Source: an uncultured Clostridia bacterium | GTDB taxonomy: Bacteria; Bacillota; Clostridia; Christensenellales; Borkfalkiaceae | DNA length: 64,000 nt | Direction: 5' to 3' | NCBI GenBank assembly: GCA_947629515.1 | Contig: CANRDY010000003.1 | Location: 40,855 to 104,854, forward strand | Shown here: one piece after another, positions 17,363-25,571 of the stretch | Layout: each line of letters begins with the position of its first letter | Position numbering within the stretch: the first letter of the stretch is position 1 | Notes under the pieces: model-generated | Database searches by the model: none | Told to the model about the DNA's origin: nothing | Seen by the model: only the letters and a program-made list of their open reading frames with translations | Translations under genes and position numbers: made by a program

Positions 17363-18277
17363 TTAACCGCCTATTTTGCCTATTGCCGAAAGGAGATCCT
17401 GCTGCATGTCGAGGCAAGCCGCGCGGGCGGCTTCGAAGTAGCTCATGCCGCTGTATTTGGGGTCTTTGTAGGCGCAGATTATGCCGCGCGAGGAGTTGAC
17501 GATACCGCCCAGACCGCGCTTGTCGAAGCACACTTTGAGCATTTGCGCGCTCCCGCCCTGCGCCCCGTAACCGGGAATGAGGAAGAAAGTCGAGGGCATT
17601 TGTCTGCGGAGGCGTTCAGCCTCTTCGGGGTGGGTCGCGCCGACTACCGCGCCTACTTCGGAGTAGCCGTATTTCCCCACGCTGTCCGCGCCCCAGCTCC
17701 TGACGAGTTCGCCCATCTGTTCATAGATGAATTTGCCGTTTTCGAGTTTGAGGTTCTGCAATTCGCCGCTCGACGGATTGGAAGTTTTTACGAGCACGAA
17801 TATGCCTTTATCGTACTTTTTTATGTCCTCGATAAAGGGCTTTACGCCGTCCGAGCCGAGGTAGCCGTTGACGGTGAGCATATCGGCGGGGAAAGCCTGC
17901 AAGGTCTTTCCGCCCACTTCGGTTTTGCCGAGGTACGCCTTTGAATAGCAACTTGCGGTTGAACCTATGTCGTTGCGCTTACAGTCGGCAATGACCGTCA
18001 TTCCCCTCCCCTTGGCGTAATTTACGGTGTAGTCGAACGCGCGAAGCCCCTCGTAGCCGTACATTTCGTAATAGGCGACCTGAACCTTTACGGCGGGAAC
18101 TATGTCGCAGACCTTGTCGACTATGTTCATGTTGAACTCGATGAGGCGTTCGGCGACTCCCTCGAACGTTGAGATGTCCTCGCGCATTTCTTCGGGAAGA
18201 TAGCCGAAAGCCGTATCCAGCCCCACGCAGGTGGGGTTTTGCATTTCTATTATTTTTTCGATCAACGAATCTATCAT
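17363..18277 (-). CDS. pyrF: Orotidine 5'-phosphate decarboxylase (long subfamily)
   Basis: Decarboxylates OMP to UMP. It is 304 residues, the longer PyrF subfamily (about 270-310) rather than the 230-residue type. It shows CVGLDTAFGYLPE at the N-terminus, the catalytic IADCKRNDIGSTAS motif, and the PGYGAQGG phosphate-binding loop. It is separated from upstream pyrC by a 324-bp gap carrying dispersed repeats. Cotranscription through that gap is likely but not certain. Confidence 0.95.
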   Translation of the reverse strand: MIDSLIEKIIEMQNPTCVGLDTAFGYLPEEMREDISTFEGVAERLIEFNMNIVDKVCDIVPAVKVQVAYYEMYGYEGLRAFDYTVNYAKGRGMTVIADCKRNDIGSTASCYSKAYLGKTEVGGKTLQAFPADMLTVNGYLGSDGVKPFIEDIKKYDKGIFVLVKTSNPSSGELQNLKLENGKFIYEQMGELVRSWGADSVGKYGYSEVGAVVGATHPEEAERLRRQMPSTFFLIPGYGAQGGSAQMLKVCFDKRGLGGIVNSSRGIICAYKDPKYSGMSYFEAARAACLDMQQDLLSAIGKIGG

Positions 18278-18336
18278 ATCGTGCCTCTGATTGAAATTTT
18301 TTTGCTGTTTTATTTGGGGGGGATTTAATATTGGGT

Positions 18337-18560
18337 GCGCGTTTCAAAGTGCAAGCACAGACCACGGGGTCGAGTGCGGGGTTTCTCCTTACGCCGCGCG
18401 AGAAATTCTATCTGTCAAACGATTAATTTTTTATACTGTTTCAAAGTGCAAGCACGGACCACGGGGGGATTCTCTCACTTAATCGAACCCGCTTCGCGGG
18501 CTTCTCATAGCGTTCGAAATGACAGTGCCTTATGTTGCTCCGATATTATTTGGAATTGCA
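18337..18560. repeat. Dispersed intergenic repeat, two copies, inside the pyr operon
   Basis: The 324-bp gap between pyrC and pyrF holds no gene. It carries two copies of a motif beginning GTTTCAAAGTGCAAGCAC (about 18340 and 18438). The second is followed by a palindromic GCCCGCGAAGCGGG-like block and a TCGAAATGACAGTGCCTT tail. The same family occurs near 26.1-26.5 kb and 46.5-46.7 kb. Confidence 0.85.
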
Positions 18561-18601
18561 CTTTAAGTCTTATTAAATTTGCACTTTTGTTCTTATTCTC
18601 A

Positions 18602-19954
18602 TCAATCGGCTTTGTATTTCAGGTCGCCGTCGACAAAGGTGTAGTTTACCACGCCGTAAACTTCGAAGCCGTTGAACGGGGTGTTCTTACCCTTGGAAAC
18701 AAACTTTTCGCCGTCGATGACGTATTTACCGCTAAAATCGACGACGGTCACGTCGGCGGGTTCGCCCTCTTTAAGCTCCCCTCCGCGCAAGCCGAGCACG
18801 GCGGCGGGATTCGCGCTCATCTTTTGCATAAGCTCGCAAAGGGTGAGCTTGCCCGTTTTTACAAGGTATGTGTAACTAAGCGCAAGGCTGGTCTCTATCC
18901 CGCTTATCCCGCACGCGGCGAGGGCGTATTCGACCTGCTTGTCTTTGAGGGCGTGGGGCGCGTGGTCGGTGACTATGCAGTCGAGCGTGCCGTCCTTTAA
19001 GCCCTTTATTATCGCTTCAACGTCCTTTTGCTCGCGGACGGGGGGATTTACCTTGGTGAAAGTGTCGTAACCCGTGATTATGTCGTCGGTAAGAATGAAG
19101 TAGTGCGGGCAGGTCTCCGCCGTGACTTTGACCCCCCTCGCCTTTGCGCTTCTGATTATCTCCACCCCGCTGTACGTCGACACGTGGCAGATGTGGACGG
19201 GAACGCCGAGGCTTTCGGCAAGAGCTATATCCCTTGCTATCATTATGTCCTCGGCGGCGCGGGGGATACCTTTAAGACCCGCGACCGTGGCGTTGTAGCC
19301 CTCGTTCACCGAACCGCCGTCGGCAAGCGAAGCGTCTTCGCAGTGGCAAAGGCACTTCAACGAGAAGTCCGAGGCGTATTCCATGGCTAACCGCATTATG
19401 CGGCTGTCCATGACCGACTTGCCGTCGTCCGAAAGGGCGACCGCGCCCGCCGACTTCATCTTGCCTATGTCCGAAAGCGTTTCGCCCTTTTCGCCCTTGG
19501 TTATCGCGCCTATGGGGTGGACCTTGCAAAGTCCTGCCTGCTCCGCACGCGTTTTTATATAGGTAACTACCACCGCGTTGTCGCACACGGGGTCGGTGTT
19601 GGGCATACAGCACACCTGCGTAACGCCCCCCTTTACCGCCGCGGCGCAACCGCTTTGAATGTCCTCTTTGCCCTCGAACCCCGGCTCGCGCAAGTGAACG
19701 TGGATATCGATAAGCCCGGGCAGGATATGCTTGCCCGTGCAGTCTATGATTTGGATATCGTTAACTTGGTTAGAATTTTTGTCGGCGGCTTGGGCTTTAA
19801 CATGGTTTGCGCCATGGGTTTCGCCCGAAATTGCGCCGCCCGTAATCTGTATTTGGGGAACTATGCGTGCGATCCTTCCGTCCTCGATGAGTATGTCGCA
19901 CTTCTTTTCGCCCGACGGAAGTACCGCCGTTCCGTTCTTCAATAGCGTTCTCAT
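18602..19954 (-). CDS. pyrC: Dihydroorotase
   Basis: Cyclises carbamoyl-aspartate to dihydroorotate. It is 450 residues, longer than the usual 420-430. The metal motif DIHVHLREPG is at residues 83-92, CHCEDASL and HICHVST follow, and the catalytic Asp lies in VTDHAPH. An extra polar, Asn/Gly-rich stretch of about 25-30 residues (about 35-65) sits in the small beta domain before the barrel and is probably a surface loop. It overlaps the pyrB stop by 4 bp. Confidence 0.95.
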   Translation of the reverse strand: MRTLLKNGTAVLPSGEKKCDILIEDGRIARIVPQIQITGGAISGETHGANHVKAQAADKNSNQVNDIQIIDCTGKHILPGLIDIHVHLREPGFEGKEDIQSGCAAAVKGGVTQVCCMPNTDPVCDNAVVVTYIKTRAEQAGLCKVHPIGAITKGEKGETLSDIGKMKSAGAVALSDDGKSVMDSRIMRLAMEYASDFSLKCLCHCEDASLADGGSVNEGYNATVAGLKGIPRAAEDIMIARDIALAESLGVPVHICHVSTYSGVEIIRSAKARGVKVTAETCPHYFILTDDIITGYDTFTKVNPPVREQKDVEAIIKGLKDGTLDCIVTDHAPHALKDKQVEYALAACGISGIETSLALSYTYLVKTGKLTLCELMQKMSANPAAVLGLRGGELKEGEPADVTVVDFSGKYVIDGEKFVSKGKNTPFNGFEVYGVVNYTFVDGDLKYKAD

Positions 19955-20913
19955 ATATTTTTCTCTCCGTTTGCGGTTTTAACTGCCCCGTTTGCGGCTC
20001 TGAACGCGGCGAGCTGTTTGAGGATACTCATTCTTACCGCAACGCCGTTGGTGACTTGTTCGTTTATGAGGCTCTGCGCGCCGTCGATGACCTGCGGGGT
20101 AAGCTCCACGCCTCTGTTGACGGGTCCGGGGTGAAGCACGGGCGCGCCCTTTTTTGCGAGAGCGAGGATATTGTCGTTGACGCCGTAGTAACGGGCGTAT
20201 TCGCCGAGCGAGGGAAAAAGACCGCCGTTCATGCGTTCGAGCTGTATCCTCAGCCCCATTACCGCGTCTGCGCCCTCGACCGCCTCTTCACGCGAGCGGC
20301 AGACGTGCGCGCCTAACTTATCAATGTCTTTGGGAAGCATTGTGGCGGGGGCGTAGAGGTACACTTCCGACCCCAGCTTTTTAAGACCTATGAGGTTGCT
20401 CATGGCGACTCTGCTGTGCTTTATATCGCCTAAAATAGCGACCTTTAAGCCCGAAAGCGTGCCGTATTTTTCTTTTAAGGTCACCATATCGAGGAGCGCC
20501 TGCGTGGGGTGCTCGTGCATGCCGTCGCCGCCGTTTATTACAGAGGCTTTGACGTTCTTTGCCAACAGCGCGGGCGCGCCCGCCATAGAATGGCGTATGA
20601 CGATGAAGTCTATCTTCATCGCGTCGAGCGTTCTGCCCGTGTCGATAAGGGTTTCGCCCTTCTGAACCGAACTTGCCGCGACCGAGATGTTTACTTCGTT
20701 TGCGCCGAGGTACTTCCCCGCAAGCTCGAATGAGGTTCGGGTTCGGGTGCTGTTCTCGTAAAAGAGGGTGACGAGCGTTTTGCCTTTGAGTTCGTCGCTC
20801 TTTTTACAGTCGCTCAAAAGTAACTTTTTGCACTCGAACGCGCCGTCTATGAGCGAGAGTATCTGCTCCGCCGTGAGATCCTTTAATCCGAGTAAATCTT
20901 TTTGTGAAAGCAT
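19951..20913 (-). CDS. pyrB: Aspartate carbamoyltransferase, catalytic chain
   Basis: Condenses carbamoyl phosphate with aspartate, the committed step of pyrimidine synthesis. It is 320 residues. The carbamoyl-phosphate motif NSTRTRTSFE and HPTQALLD are intact. No pyrI regulatory chain gene is present, as in most Bacillota. The C-terminus has about 15 extra residues (FRAANGAVKTANGEKN) overlapping the pyrC start. The ribosome site AAGGAAAAATTATG is clear. A 409-bp upstream region holds a promoter, a leader ORF and a terminator. Confidence 0.95.
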   Translation of the reverse strand: MLSQKDLLGLKDLTAEQILSLIDGAFECKKLLLSDCKKSDELKGKTLVTLFYENSTRTRTSFELAGKYLGANEVNISVAASSVQKGETLIDTGRTLDAMKIDFIVIRHSMAGAPALLAKNVKASVINGGDGMHEHPTQALLDMVTLKEKYGTLSGLKVAILGDIKHSRVAMSNLIGLKKLGSEVYLYAPATMLPKDIDKLGAHVCRSREEAVEGADAVMGLRIQLERMNGGLFPSLGEYARYYGVNDNILALAKKGAPVLHPGPVNRGVELTPQVIDGAQSLINEQVTNGVAVRMSILKQLAAFRAANGAVKTANGEKNI

Positions 20914-20921
20914 AATTTTTC

Positions 20922-21005
20922 CTTAAAGTTTTTCGCCGTTAAATAAAACCGCGCTTTGTTGCTTCTTAAAGTTTTCGCCGTTAAATAAAATGTGCTTTGT
21001 CGCTT
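20922..21005. repeat. Tandem duplication of about 42 bp in the pyr leader
   Basis: Two copies of a block with CTTAAAGTTTTTCGCCG and GTTAAATAAAA lie just upstream of the pyrB ribosome site, differing by a few substitutions. The second half of the first copy sits next to the pyrB start, so the duplication extends the pyrB leader. Confidence 0.75.
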
Positions 21006-21121
21006 AGCCGTTGATCGATTTATAACCCGCCGCTCTTTGCCGGTTTGGCGTTGATGTACCGTTAATTTCAACGCGATCGGTTCAAATAATTTTATCGCGA
21101 ACGGTTCGCCGACCTTTACAG

Positions 21122-21177
21122 AAAAAAAGCGGAAAAGACGCCTTTATGCGGCAATACCGCATGCGCGTCTCTCCGCT
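21122..21177 (-). terminator. Attenuator-type intrinsic terminator upstream of pyrB
   Basis: On the minus strand AGCGGA and AGACGC pair with GCGTCT and TCCGCT, with an inner ATGCGG/CCGCAT hairpin. The structure is followed by seven T residues. It lies between the promoter at 21276-21304 and pyrB, so it can abort pyr transcription. The leader ORF at 21144-21236 runs into this hairpin, so a translating ribosome would prevent it folding. Confidence 0.82.
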
Positions 21178-21236
21178 GAGAGAGTCAACCGAAAAAGTCG
21201 GGTTGATATTTGCATTTTTATCGCTCCGAAGTTCAT
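21144..21236 (-). CDS. Candidate pyr leader peptide, 30 residues
   Basis: ATG at 21236 is preceded by AAAAGG at a 6-base distance and opens a 30-codon frame that stops inside the attenuator stem. The encoded peptide, starting MNFGAIKMQ and ending CGIAA, matches no family I know. What matters is position: promoter, leader start, U-rich stretch, terminator and pyrB occur in the same order as in the pyrBI leader of Escherichia coli. There, slow transcription under low UTP lets the ribosome block the terminator. Such control is an inference here. Confidence 0.6.
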   Translation of the reverse strand: MNFGAIKMQISTRLFRLTLSAERRACGIAA

Positions 21237-21275
21237 AATAGACCTTTTCCGCCGTCGCTTGTATAAATCTATAAA

Positions 21276-21304
21276 AGTATAACACAGACGAATGAAATTG
21301 TAAA
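21276..21304 (-). promoter_or_regulatory. pyrB: Sigma-A promoter of the pyr operon
   Basis: TTTACA (21299-21304), a 17-bp spacer and TATACT (21276-21281) on the minus strand. It begins 19 bp after the stop of the phosphoesterase gene, so the terminator downstream regulates pyr rather than merely ending the upstream gene. The predicted leader is about 355 bases. Confidence 0.8.
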
Positions 21305-21322
21305 GCGCAAACCCCAAAAATT

Positions 21323-22018
21323 TTATAAAATTCTTTGAAGCGCGAACGAGACCTTGTCGCAGGAGGTGAGCACGTACTCCACTCCGTTCTTTTGGGTTTT
21401 GAAGGGGAAATAGACCGAACCGTGCAAATGACCGAAAACCGCCTTGCTTACGCCGTTTTCTTCGAAGAGGCTTGTGAAAAGCGTTTCGGGGGATTTGAGC
21501 GAAAAGGGCGGATAGTGGATCATGGCGATGAGGATATCGCCCTCTTCCCTTACCTTTGCCGCCTGAGCAAAACAGAGCTTGAAGCGTTCGGCTTCGCGCA
21601 GATACAGCTTTTCGTCCTGCGGGGTGTAGTCTGCGCTGCCGGGGCAAGTCCACCCGCGCGAACCGCAGATGACTACATTTTCAAACTTTACGCAGTCGTT
21701 CTGGAGAAAATAAAAAGTATCGTCGGGGGCGGCGCGGCGGAGCTTGGTTATGCCGTTCCACCAATAGTCGTGGTTGCCGCGTATGAACACCTTTTTGCCG
21801 CGAAGCTCCTTTAAGGACTGCAAGTCGAACAGCCCCTCTTCCAGAGTCAAGCCCCAGCTTATGTCGCCGCATATCAAAACAACGTCGTCGTCCGAAACGA
21901 GACTTTGCCATGAATTCTTTATTTTTTCAAAGTGATTTTCCCAACCCGAGCCGAACACGTCCATGGGCTTATCGGACTTGCCCGAAAGGTGCAGATCGCT
22001 TATCGAAAAAATCTTCAT
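21323..22018 (-). CDS. Metallophosphoesterase (calcineurin-like)
   Basis: 231-residue calcineurin-like phosphoesterase. The dinuclear metal motifs are in order: SDLHLSG (D-x-H), LICGDISWG (GD), IRGNHDYWW (GNHD), AMIHYPP and FGHLHGS (GHxH). It belongs to the group of small predicted phosphohydrolases common in clostridia; substrate unknown. A single gene upstream of the pyr promoter. Confidence 0.9.
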   Translation of the reverse strand: MKIFSISDLHLSGKSDKPMDVFGSGWENHFEKIKNSWQSLVSDDDVVLICGDISWGLTLEEGLFDLQSLKELRGKKVFIRGNHDYWWNGITKLRRAAPDDTFYFLQNDCVKFENVVICGSRGWTCPGSADYTPQDEKLYLREAERFKLCFAQAAKVREEGDILIAMIHYPPFSLKSPETLFTSLFEENGVSKAVFGHLHGSVYFPFKTQKNGVEYVLTSCDKVSFALQRIL

Positions 22019-22172
22019 ACAAGTATTTTACCACTTTTGTCGGGCGTTTTGAAGTAATTTGACTTTACAATATTAATTAAACATATTTATATATTTTGTT
22101 GTTTATATAGGATATTATGTTACGCATAGTACTATTAAAACGGCTGATTTTTTGGTTTTTGAGGCGGTTTAA

Positions 22173-22200
22173 GGGCGGCGGAAAGGTTTTTCCGCCGCCC
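22173..22200. terminator. GC-rich hairpin between phosphoesterase and Cys-rich protein gene
   Basis: GGGCGGCGGAAA pairs with TTTCCGCCGCCC. On the plus strand ATTTTTTG follows a few bases later; on the minus strand the tail is weak. It probably ends leftward transcription of the gene at 22236. Confidence 0.55.
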
Positions 22201-22235
22201 GAAAGATTTTTTGCCAAGGTTTTTATTTGGGGCAA

Positions 22236-22889
22236 TTATTGCCTTGAACAGCTCTTTCCCTGAGGGTATAAGGGCAGTTCGAAGAACCCCGCGCATACCT
22301 CTTGCGAGTAGTCCTGTGCGGGCGGTATGGCGCAGTAGCCGTAGCTGGGAATGAGAAGCTCCACGTCGATGGCGATTTTGAGAATGAGCGTTATGCACGC
22401 GTTCACGGTGAACGTTCCGTTCTCGTTGAACGTGCCCTCGGCGCACACCGCCGAAACTTCGCAGGTTGCCCTGTATGGCATTATCGACGGCGCGGGCACG
22501 TATAAAAGCACGTCCTCCGAGACGGCGATAGTCGCCTGCGCCACTCCCTCCACGCCGTTCGCGTCGGTGTATAAGACCTCTACGGGTATGCTTACCGTCG
22601 CCTGCACTCTTGCGCAGTTGGGCTTGTCGGCAAGTCTGTCGATGCTGATGCTCGTTATGTCGCCGACCGAATTTATCGACCTTGCGCTTATGAACGTCAA
22701 GGGGTATGTAGGATTTGCGGGCGTTGCGTCCGTGAGCGTGAGCGTGTAGTTCTCTAACTGTATCTGTTTGATACAGGCGTCGAAAATCTTTTGAGCCTGT
22801 ATGCAAACTTTTTCGCACAAGCCGTTTAAGGGATTTCCGCTTATCGTTCCGGGGCACTTATCCGATTGAAAATTGGAAAAAAATGACAT
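22236..22889 (-). CDS. Hypothetical Cys-containing protein, possibly spore-related
   Basis: 217 residues, no recognised enzyme motif. It is rich in beta-strand-like segments with scattered cysteines (CPGTISGNPLNGLCEKVCIQ near the N-terminus, several more downstream), lacks a signal peptide, and ends QGKSCSRQ. This resembles small cysteine-bearing coat or morphogenetic proteins of clostridia, but I cannot name a family. The ATG at 22889 is chosen because GGAGGT stands four bases upstream. A LysM-like gene lies upstream on the same strand. Confidence 0.7.
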   Translation of the reverse strand: MSFFSNFQSDKCPGTISGNPLNGLCEKVCIQAQKIFDACIKQIQLENYTLTLTDATPANPTYPLTFISARSINSVGDITSISIDRLADKPNCARVQATVSIPVEVLYTDANGVEGVAQATIAVSEDVLLYVPAPSIMPYRATCEVSAVCAEGTFNENGTFTVNACITLILKIAIDVELLIPSYGYCAIPPAQDYSQEVCAGFFELPLYPQGKSCSRQ

Positions 22890-23133
22890 TTTGACCTCCG
22901 TTTTATTTATGGACACCCGCGGAACGCGGGTATATTCTATTATATGCTTACCCCTCTTTTCGGGTTAAAGGCAAGCCCGAAGTTCGCCTTTCTGCAAAAC
23001 TTGACCTTAACTTTTGGGGACTTGACCTTGTGGGTGAGCTTCTTTTTTTGGGGAACTTCGCCCCGCCGCAGTGCTTTGCCGTCTTTGCCGTTTGCGCCGT
23101 TAACGCCGATGTAAGGATCGGACTTGCACGGTT

Positions 23134-23397
23134 CTACATGGGGATAAATATTTTGCGCGAGGGGTAGAGAGTTCTTTTGAAGTTGGCGGCTTTTAACGCC
23201 TCTTCCTCCACGCCGTAGTCCGCCGCTATCGACGAATAGCTCTCGAATGGCTTGACGAAGCGGACTATGTAGTTTGCGTCGGCGATTATCTCGCCCGCAA
23301 ACACCTCTTCGGCGGGAATTTGAAGCGTGTTTTCGACGTCCTCTGCCGTCTGACCGCTTTTGACTCTGTAAAAATCGGGGCGTTCGAGTTCCAACAT
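23134..23397 (-). CDS. Small LysM-like protein
   Basis: 87 residues with no signal peptide. The segment YRVKSGQTAEDVENTL resembles the start of a LysM peptidoglycan-binding domain, and a second LysM-like stretch follows (FESYSSIAADYGVEEEALKAAN ending LYPSRKIFIPM; broken here into its two recognisable ends). Such proteins without a signal occur in spore coats. It has no clear ribosome site and is divergent from the SpoVB-like gene. Confidence 0.7.
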   Translation of the reverse strand: MLELERPDFYRVKSGQTAEDVENTLQIPAEEVFAGEIIADANYIVRFVKPFESYSSIAADYGVEEEALKAANFKRTLYPSRKIFIPM

Positions 23398-23467
23398 TTA
23401 TAACATTCTATGCCGTTTCGCCGCCGAACGTTCATATTTGCGGGTTGAAATTTGTAGAATATTGTTG

Positions 23468-24979
23468 ATGAAGAGCAGTATTTACAAGTCCTGCGCGCAG
23501 GTCGCCGTGTTCTCGACCGTCGAAAAGGGGTTGAGTTTTTTGTATAGGATAGTGCTTTCGCGCACTATCGGGGCGGAAGGCGTGGGAATTTATCAGATTT
23601 GCCTTACGGTGTTTGCCGTTTTTTTGACTGCCGCTTCGAGCGGAGTGCCCGTGACCGTTTCGCGACTTATGGCAAAGAGCAACGCCGAACGCGACGCGCG
23701 CGGCAAGCACGGGGCGGTGAGCGCGGGCATTGCGTGCACGCTTGCGATAACCATGCCCGTTGCCTTAATTCTGTTCCTCTTCCGCGACAGCCTCGGGTTT
23801 TTGTTCTCGGACGGGCGTTGCATCGACATTTTTTTGTTGCTTCTGCCGGGGCTGATACTCACGGCGGTTTACTCGGTGATCCGCGGTTCTTTTTGGGGAA
23901 ATAAACAGTTTTTGCCCTATTCGCTGATAGAACTGTTGGAGGACGCCGTGATGGTAATTTGCGGCGTCACGCTCGTATGGGGCGTGACCGACCCCGTTGA
24001 GGGCGCGCGGGGCGCGACGCTTGCCGTGCTCGTTTCGTACATTTTTTCGTTCGCGCTCTCCCTTTTGTGGTATTTCCGCACGGGGGGAAGGATCGTCAGT
24101 CCCAAAAAACAGCTTAAACCGCTGCTTGCCTCTGCCGCACCGATAACGGTTATGCGGACTTCGGCTTCGGTTCTTAACTCCGCCGTCGCCGTTCTTCTGC
24201 CCGCCTTTCTGGTTGCGGGCGGACTTTCCAACTCCGAAGCAATTGCAATTTACGGCGCGGCGATAGGAATGGCTGTTCCCATGCTGTTCATACCCTCGTC
24301 GGCGATAGGTTCGATAGCCGTAGTAGTCGCGCCCGAGCTTTCGGAAAATTATTACAAGGGGAACGCCGCCGCAGTTAAACACGACGTGGAAAAATCGGTG
24401 AACGCCGCCGTTATGATAGCTACGCTTGTGGTGCCGCTGTTGTTCGCGCTCGGAAAGCCGCTGAGCGACTTCCTCTACTCCAACGACCTGTGCGGGGAGA
24501 TAGTGCAGACGAGCGCGTTCGTCGTTCTGCCTATGTGCATTTCGATGATGACGAACACCGTGTTGAACTCGATGAACTGCGAAAAGCGCACTCTGCTGTA
24601 TTTTTGTATCGGGGCGGCGTTGGAGCTGACGAGTATTGCCGTGCTGACGAGGTTCATAGGCGTTTACAGCTATTTTTGCGGAATGGCGTTGAGCAACACG
24701 ACGGTTGCCGCGCTCAACCTTGCGCTGCTCAAAAAGAAATGCAGGGGTGCGGATATGTTCGCATATGCGGTGAAAGGGCTGGCGGTAAGCGGCGCGGCGA
24801 GCGCGTTCGGCTGGTTTTTGGTGGGGATATTGCAAGGGTTGCTGCCGACCGTTGCGATCATAATCGTTGCCGCGCCGCTCGTGTTGGGGTTTACCTGCGC
24901 GGCGGGCTACCTTTTGAAAATGTTTGACCTTTCGCGTATTTTTAACTTCCTCCGCAGAAAAAAAGAAAAGGAAAAGTGA
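23468..24979 (+). CDS. SpoVB-like polysaccharide/lipid flippase (MOP superfamily)
   Basis: 503-residue integral membrane protein with about 14 hydrophobic segments, in the MOP/MVF exporter superfamily. The N-terminal region GLSFLYRIVLSRTIGAEGVGIYQ is characteristic of stage V sporulation protein B and related lipid-linked sugar flippases. It probably translocates a lipid-linked precursor for spore cortex or wall polymer. The ATG at 23468 is preferred over a TTG ten codons upstream. A strong terminator follows. Confidence 0.85.
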   Translation: MKSSIYKSCAQVAVFSTVEKGLSFLYRIVLSRTIGAEGVGIYQICLTVFAVFLTAASSGVPVTVSRLMAKSNAERDARGKHGAVSAGIACTLAITMPVALILFLFRDSLGFLFSDGRCIDIFLLLLPGLILTAVYSVIRGSFWGNKQFLPYSLIELLEDAVMVICGVTLVWGVTDPVEGARGATLAVLVSYIFSFALSLLWYFRTGGRIVSPKKQLKPLLASAAPITVMRTSASVLNSAVAVLLPAFLVAGGLSNSEAIAIYGAAIGMAVPMLFIPSSAIGSIAVVVAPELSENYYKGNAAAVKHDVEKSVNAAVMIATLVVPLLFALGKPLSDFLYSNDLCGEIVQTSAFVVLPMCISMMTNTVLNSMNCEKRTLLYFCIGAALELTSIAVLTRFIGVYSYFCGMALSNTTVAALNLALLKKKCRGADMFAYAVKGLAVSGAASAFGWFLVGILQGLLPTVAIIIVAAPLVLGFTCAAGYLLKMFDLSRIFNFLRRKKEKEK

Positions 24980-25017
24980 GGTTTTGCGGGGAATTGCGGG
25001 TTTTAAAGGCGTAAGGA

Positions 25018-25060
25018 AACCCCCGCGGACGGCAATAAAATGCCGTCCGCGGGGGTTAAG
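25018..25060 (+). terminator. Terminator after SpoVB-like gene
   Basis: AACCCCCGCGGACGGCA pairs perfectly with TGCCGTCCGCGGGGGTT around an ATAAAA loop, followed by AAGTTTG. The remainder of the gap to 25220 has only short AT-rich repeats. Confidence 0.85.
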
Positions 25061-25180
25061 TTTGTAAAGCGTTCTTATCGTTTAAATGCCTTTTTGATTA
25101 TAAACTGCTTTTTGATTTGATTTTTGCAAATGGCTTTTGCGGGTGATTTTGTTATGAGTGATTTATTGTAGTTAATTTAT

Positions 25181-25220
25181 TATGGGAGCTTTAATATGGG
25201 GGCTTTTATATGGGGGCTTA
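25181..25220. repeat. 14-bp tandem repeat, three units
   Basis: TATGGGAGCTTTAA, TATGGGGGCTTTTA and TATGGGGGCTTA directly adjoin the stop of the XRE gene. Similar TATGGGCTTT units occur upstream of gpsA at 49.9 kb. Confidence 0.7.
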
Positions 25221-25466
25221 TCAGTAACTGCCTTCGAGTTCGGGCGTTTTGAATAAAGGATCGTCGAAAAAATCATAGAGCGTTATATCCAACGCCTGAC
25301 AAATATCAAGCAAAGTACGCGTTCCGGGATTCTTGCTTCGACCGTAAAAAATACACCTCAGCGTTGCCGACGGCAACCCCGCCATCGAAGCGAGCTTGTT
25401 CGGCGAAATCTGCCGCTGTGCGCACAAGTCGTATATCCTCTTTGTGATAGCTTCCTCTAACTTCAT
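25221..25466 (-). CDS. XRE-family transcriptional regulator
   Basis: 81-residue helix-turn-helix protein of the Cro/C1 type (HTH_26-like). The DNA-binding region is ISPNKLASMAGLPSATLRCI, near residues 20-39, followed by a short acidic tail. It is divergent from the SLOG-domain gene at 25572. The shared 105-bp intergenic region holds two copies of the palindrome GAGATATATCTC, the likely operators. AAAGG precedes the ATG. No oligomerisation or ligand domain is evident. Confidence 0.88.
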   Translation of the reverse strand: MKLEEAITKRIYDLCAQRQISPNKLASMAGLPSATLRCIFYGRSKNPGTRTLLDICQALDITLYDFFDDPLFKTPELEGSY

Positions 25467-25478
25467 CGCAAACCTTTG

Positions 25479-25551
25479 GAGATATATCTCTTAAATTTTA
25501 ACAGAAAATTTCTGCAAATATGAGAGATATATCTCTGATTTGTGTTATAAT
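25479..25551. promoter_or_regulatory. Divergent operator/promoter region of the XRE-SLOG pair
   Basis: Palindrome GAGATATATCTC at 25479-25490 and AGAGATATATCTCT at 25523-25536, 45 bp apart centre to centre, flank a third inverted repeat CAGAAA-A-TTTCTG (25502-25514). An extended -10 (TGTTATAAT, core 25546-25551) drives the plus-strand gene, and the second palindrome covers its -35 region. Repression by the XRE protein is the simplest reading. Confidence 0.7.
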
Positions 25552-25571
25552 GGTAAAAAGGGGCAAAATTT

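Noticed and set aside
21122..21236. PyrR-binding attenuator
   Set aside because: I looked for the purine-rich PyrR-binding consensus (CNGNGAGG-type loop) in the leader and found only a loosely similar GGAGAGAC segment inside the terminator stem, not a convincing site.
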